Source: Plantago ovata (lineage: Eukaryota; Streptophyta; Magnoliopsida; Lamiales; Plantaginaceae). Taken from it: DNA of 64,000 bases. The notes below the pieces were generated by a model. That model was not told the DNA's origin and did not search any database. It saw only the letters and a list, made by a program, of their open reading frames with translations. The translations under genes and the position numbers were made by a program. The number at the start of each line of letters is the position of its first letter. The first letter of the stretch is position 1. This document shows, one piece after another, positions 63,769-64,000 of the stretch. Location: positions 100,190,942 through 100,254,941 of the forward strand of contig CM051455.1 of NCBI GenBank assembly GCA_028274465.1. Direction: 5' to 3'.

Positions 63769-64000
63769 AGCTTATGTGTTTTTACTAAAAGATGTTACCT
63801 TAATATCTCATAAGAAAAAGAACTTACTAGACGGTAACTCAGAAATTCTTTTGGCCTTAAAGAAAAGAGATATAAAATTAAGGGGGAATTTTCAGCAAAT
63901 ATAAGGCTTGATTACTGAATAAGTAAGTGCTAAAGTCAGAGAGTTCAAATTTGCGCTGAAAAGATTCTCTTTTACTTCAGCAAGCTATTCTTCACTAAAG
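63769..64000 (+). other. Sire-C spacer downstream of palindromes
   Basis: Non-coding, with two more TCAGCAA heptamers (63893 and 63977). It corresponds to the Sire-B spacer at about 33950-34360, ahead of ORF3, which should begin just beyond the window. Confidence 0.6.

Larger units (their letters stand above)
57212..64000 (+). mobile_element. Sire-C: Sirevirus element, incomplete at window end
   Basis: 5' LTR 57212-58726, primer site 58729-58740, gag from 58835, pol to about 63477, palindrome cluster 63473-63768, and the beginning of the spacer before ORF3. The LTR starts TGTGGAAAC, two bases shorter than TGTTAGGAAAC in the relatives. It is close to Sire-B in sequence but lacks about 1.2 kb between the gag knuckle region and protease. 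Numerous stops make it non-autonomous. Confidence 0.9.

Overview
The window is repeat-dense plant nuclear DNA, probably from a flowering plant with a large genome. I judge this from the mix of Ty1/copia elements (including Sirevirus-type), Athila-like Ty3/gypsy elements with a tRNA-Asp-type primer site, an L1-type LINE and a CACTA terminus. I found no intact host gene. Apart from about 0.9 kb of single-copy-looking DNA between 46.0 and 53.5 kb, nearly everything can be assigned to transposable elements. Element names (Sire-A, Gyp-1 and so on) are mine.

Layout, left to right. Positions 1-46001 are one nested block. The outer layer is Sire-A (+), a Sirevirus whose third ORF is seen at 1-350 and again from 41738, and whose 3' LTR is 44475-46001. 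Sire-B (-, 351-41737) sits inside that ORF: 3' LTR 351-1915, truncated 5' LTR 40622-41737, gag-pol 40509-34754, then a very long third ORF. That third ORF is cut into four pieces by three later insertions. These are Cop-L (-, 2449-17158, 2.1-kb LTRs), Gyp-2 (+, 20790-26233) and Gyp-3 (-, 27095-33311). Cop-L is itself interrupted by Gyp-1 (+, 7819-13408) and by two fused gypsy LTRs (4961-6991). The nest is therefore four levels deep, and most boundaries are fixed by 5-bp target duplications.

Positions 46002-57211 hold a 38-codon C-terminal coding remnant cut by Sire-A, a 1.38-kb TIR element with a 9-bp target duplication (46276-47653), a short-LTR copia element Cop-S (+, 47934-53429), a CACTA 5' end (53535 onward) and a 5'-truncated LINE (-, about 54929-57211). 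A third Sirevirus, Sire-C (+), begins at 57212 and runs off the window.

Functionally, every coding region is gag, protease, integrase, reverse transcriptase, RNase H or the accessory ORF3. Almost all are broken by stops and frameshifts. The three Gyp elements carry gag (Gyp-3 also protease) but no polymerase, so they would depend on an autonomous relative. The most notable signals are: (1) an ORF3 of roughly 1,750 codons in Sire-B, acidic, with coiled coil and nuclear-localisation-like motifs and no visible membrane segment; (2) strong over-representation of TTGCTGA/TCAGCAA throughout the Sireviruses, in coding and non-coding DNA, culminating in a palindrome cluster after pol; (3) GGCGA-N-TCGCC palindrome arrays upstream of the TATA box in the Gyp LTRs, echoed inside the elements; (4) a conserved pair of hairpins followed by a polypurine-like motif in all three Gyp elements. 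No alignment or search was run; boundaries and counts were read by eye.
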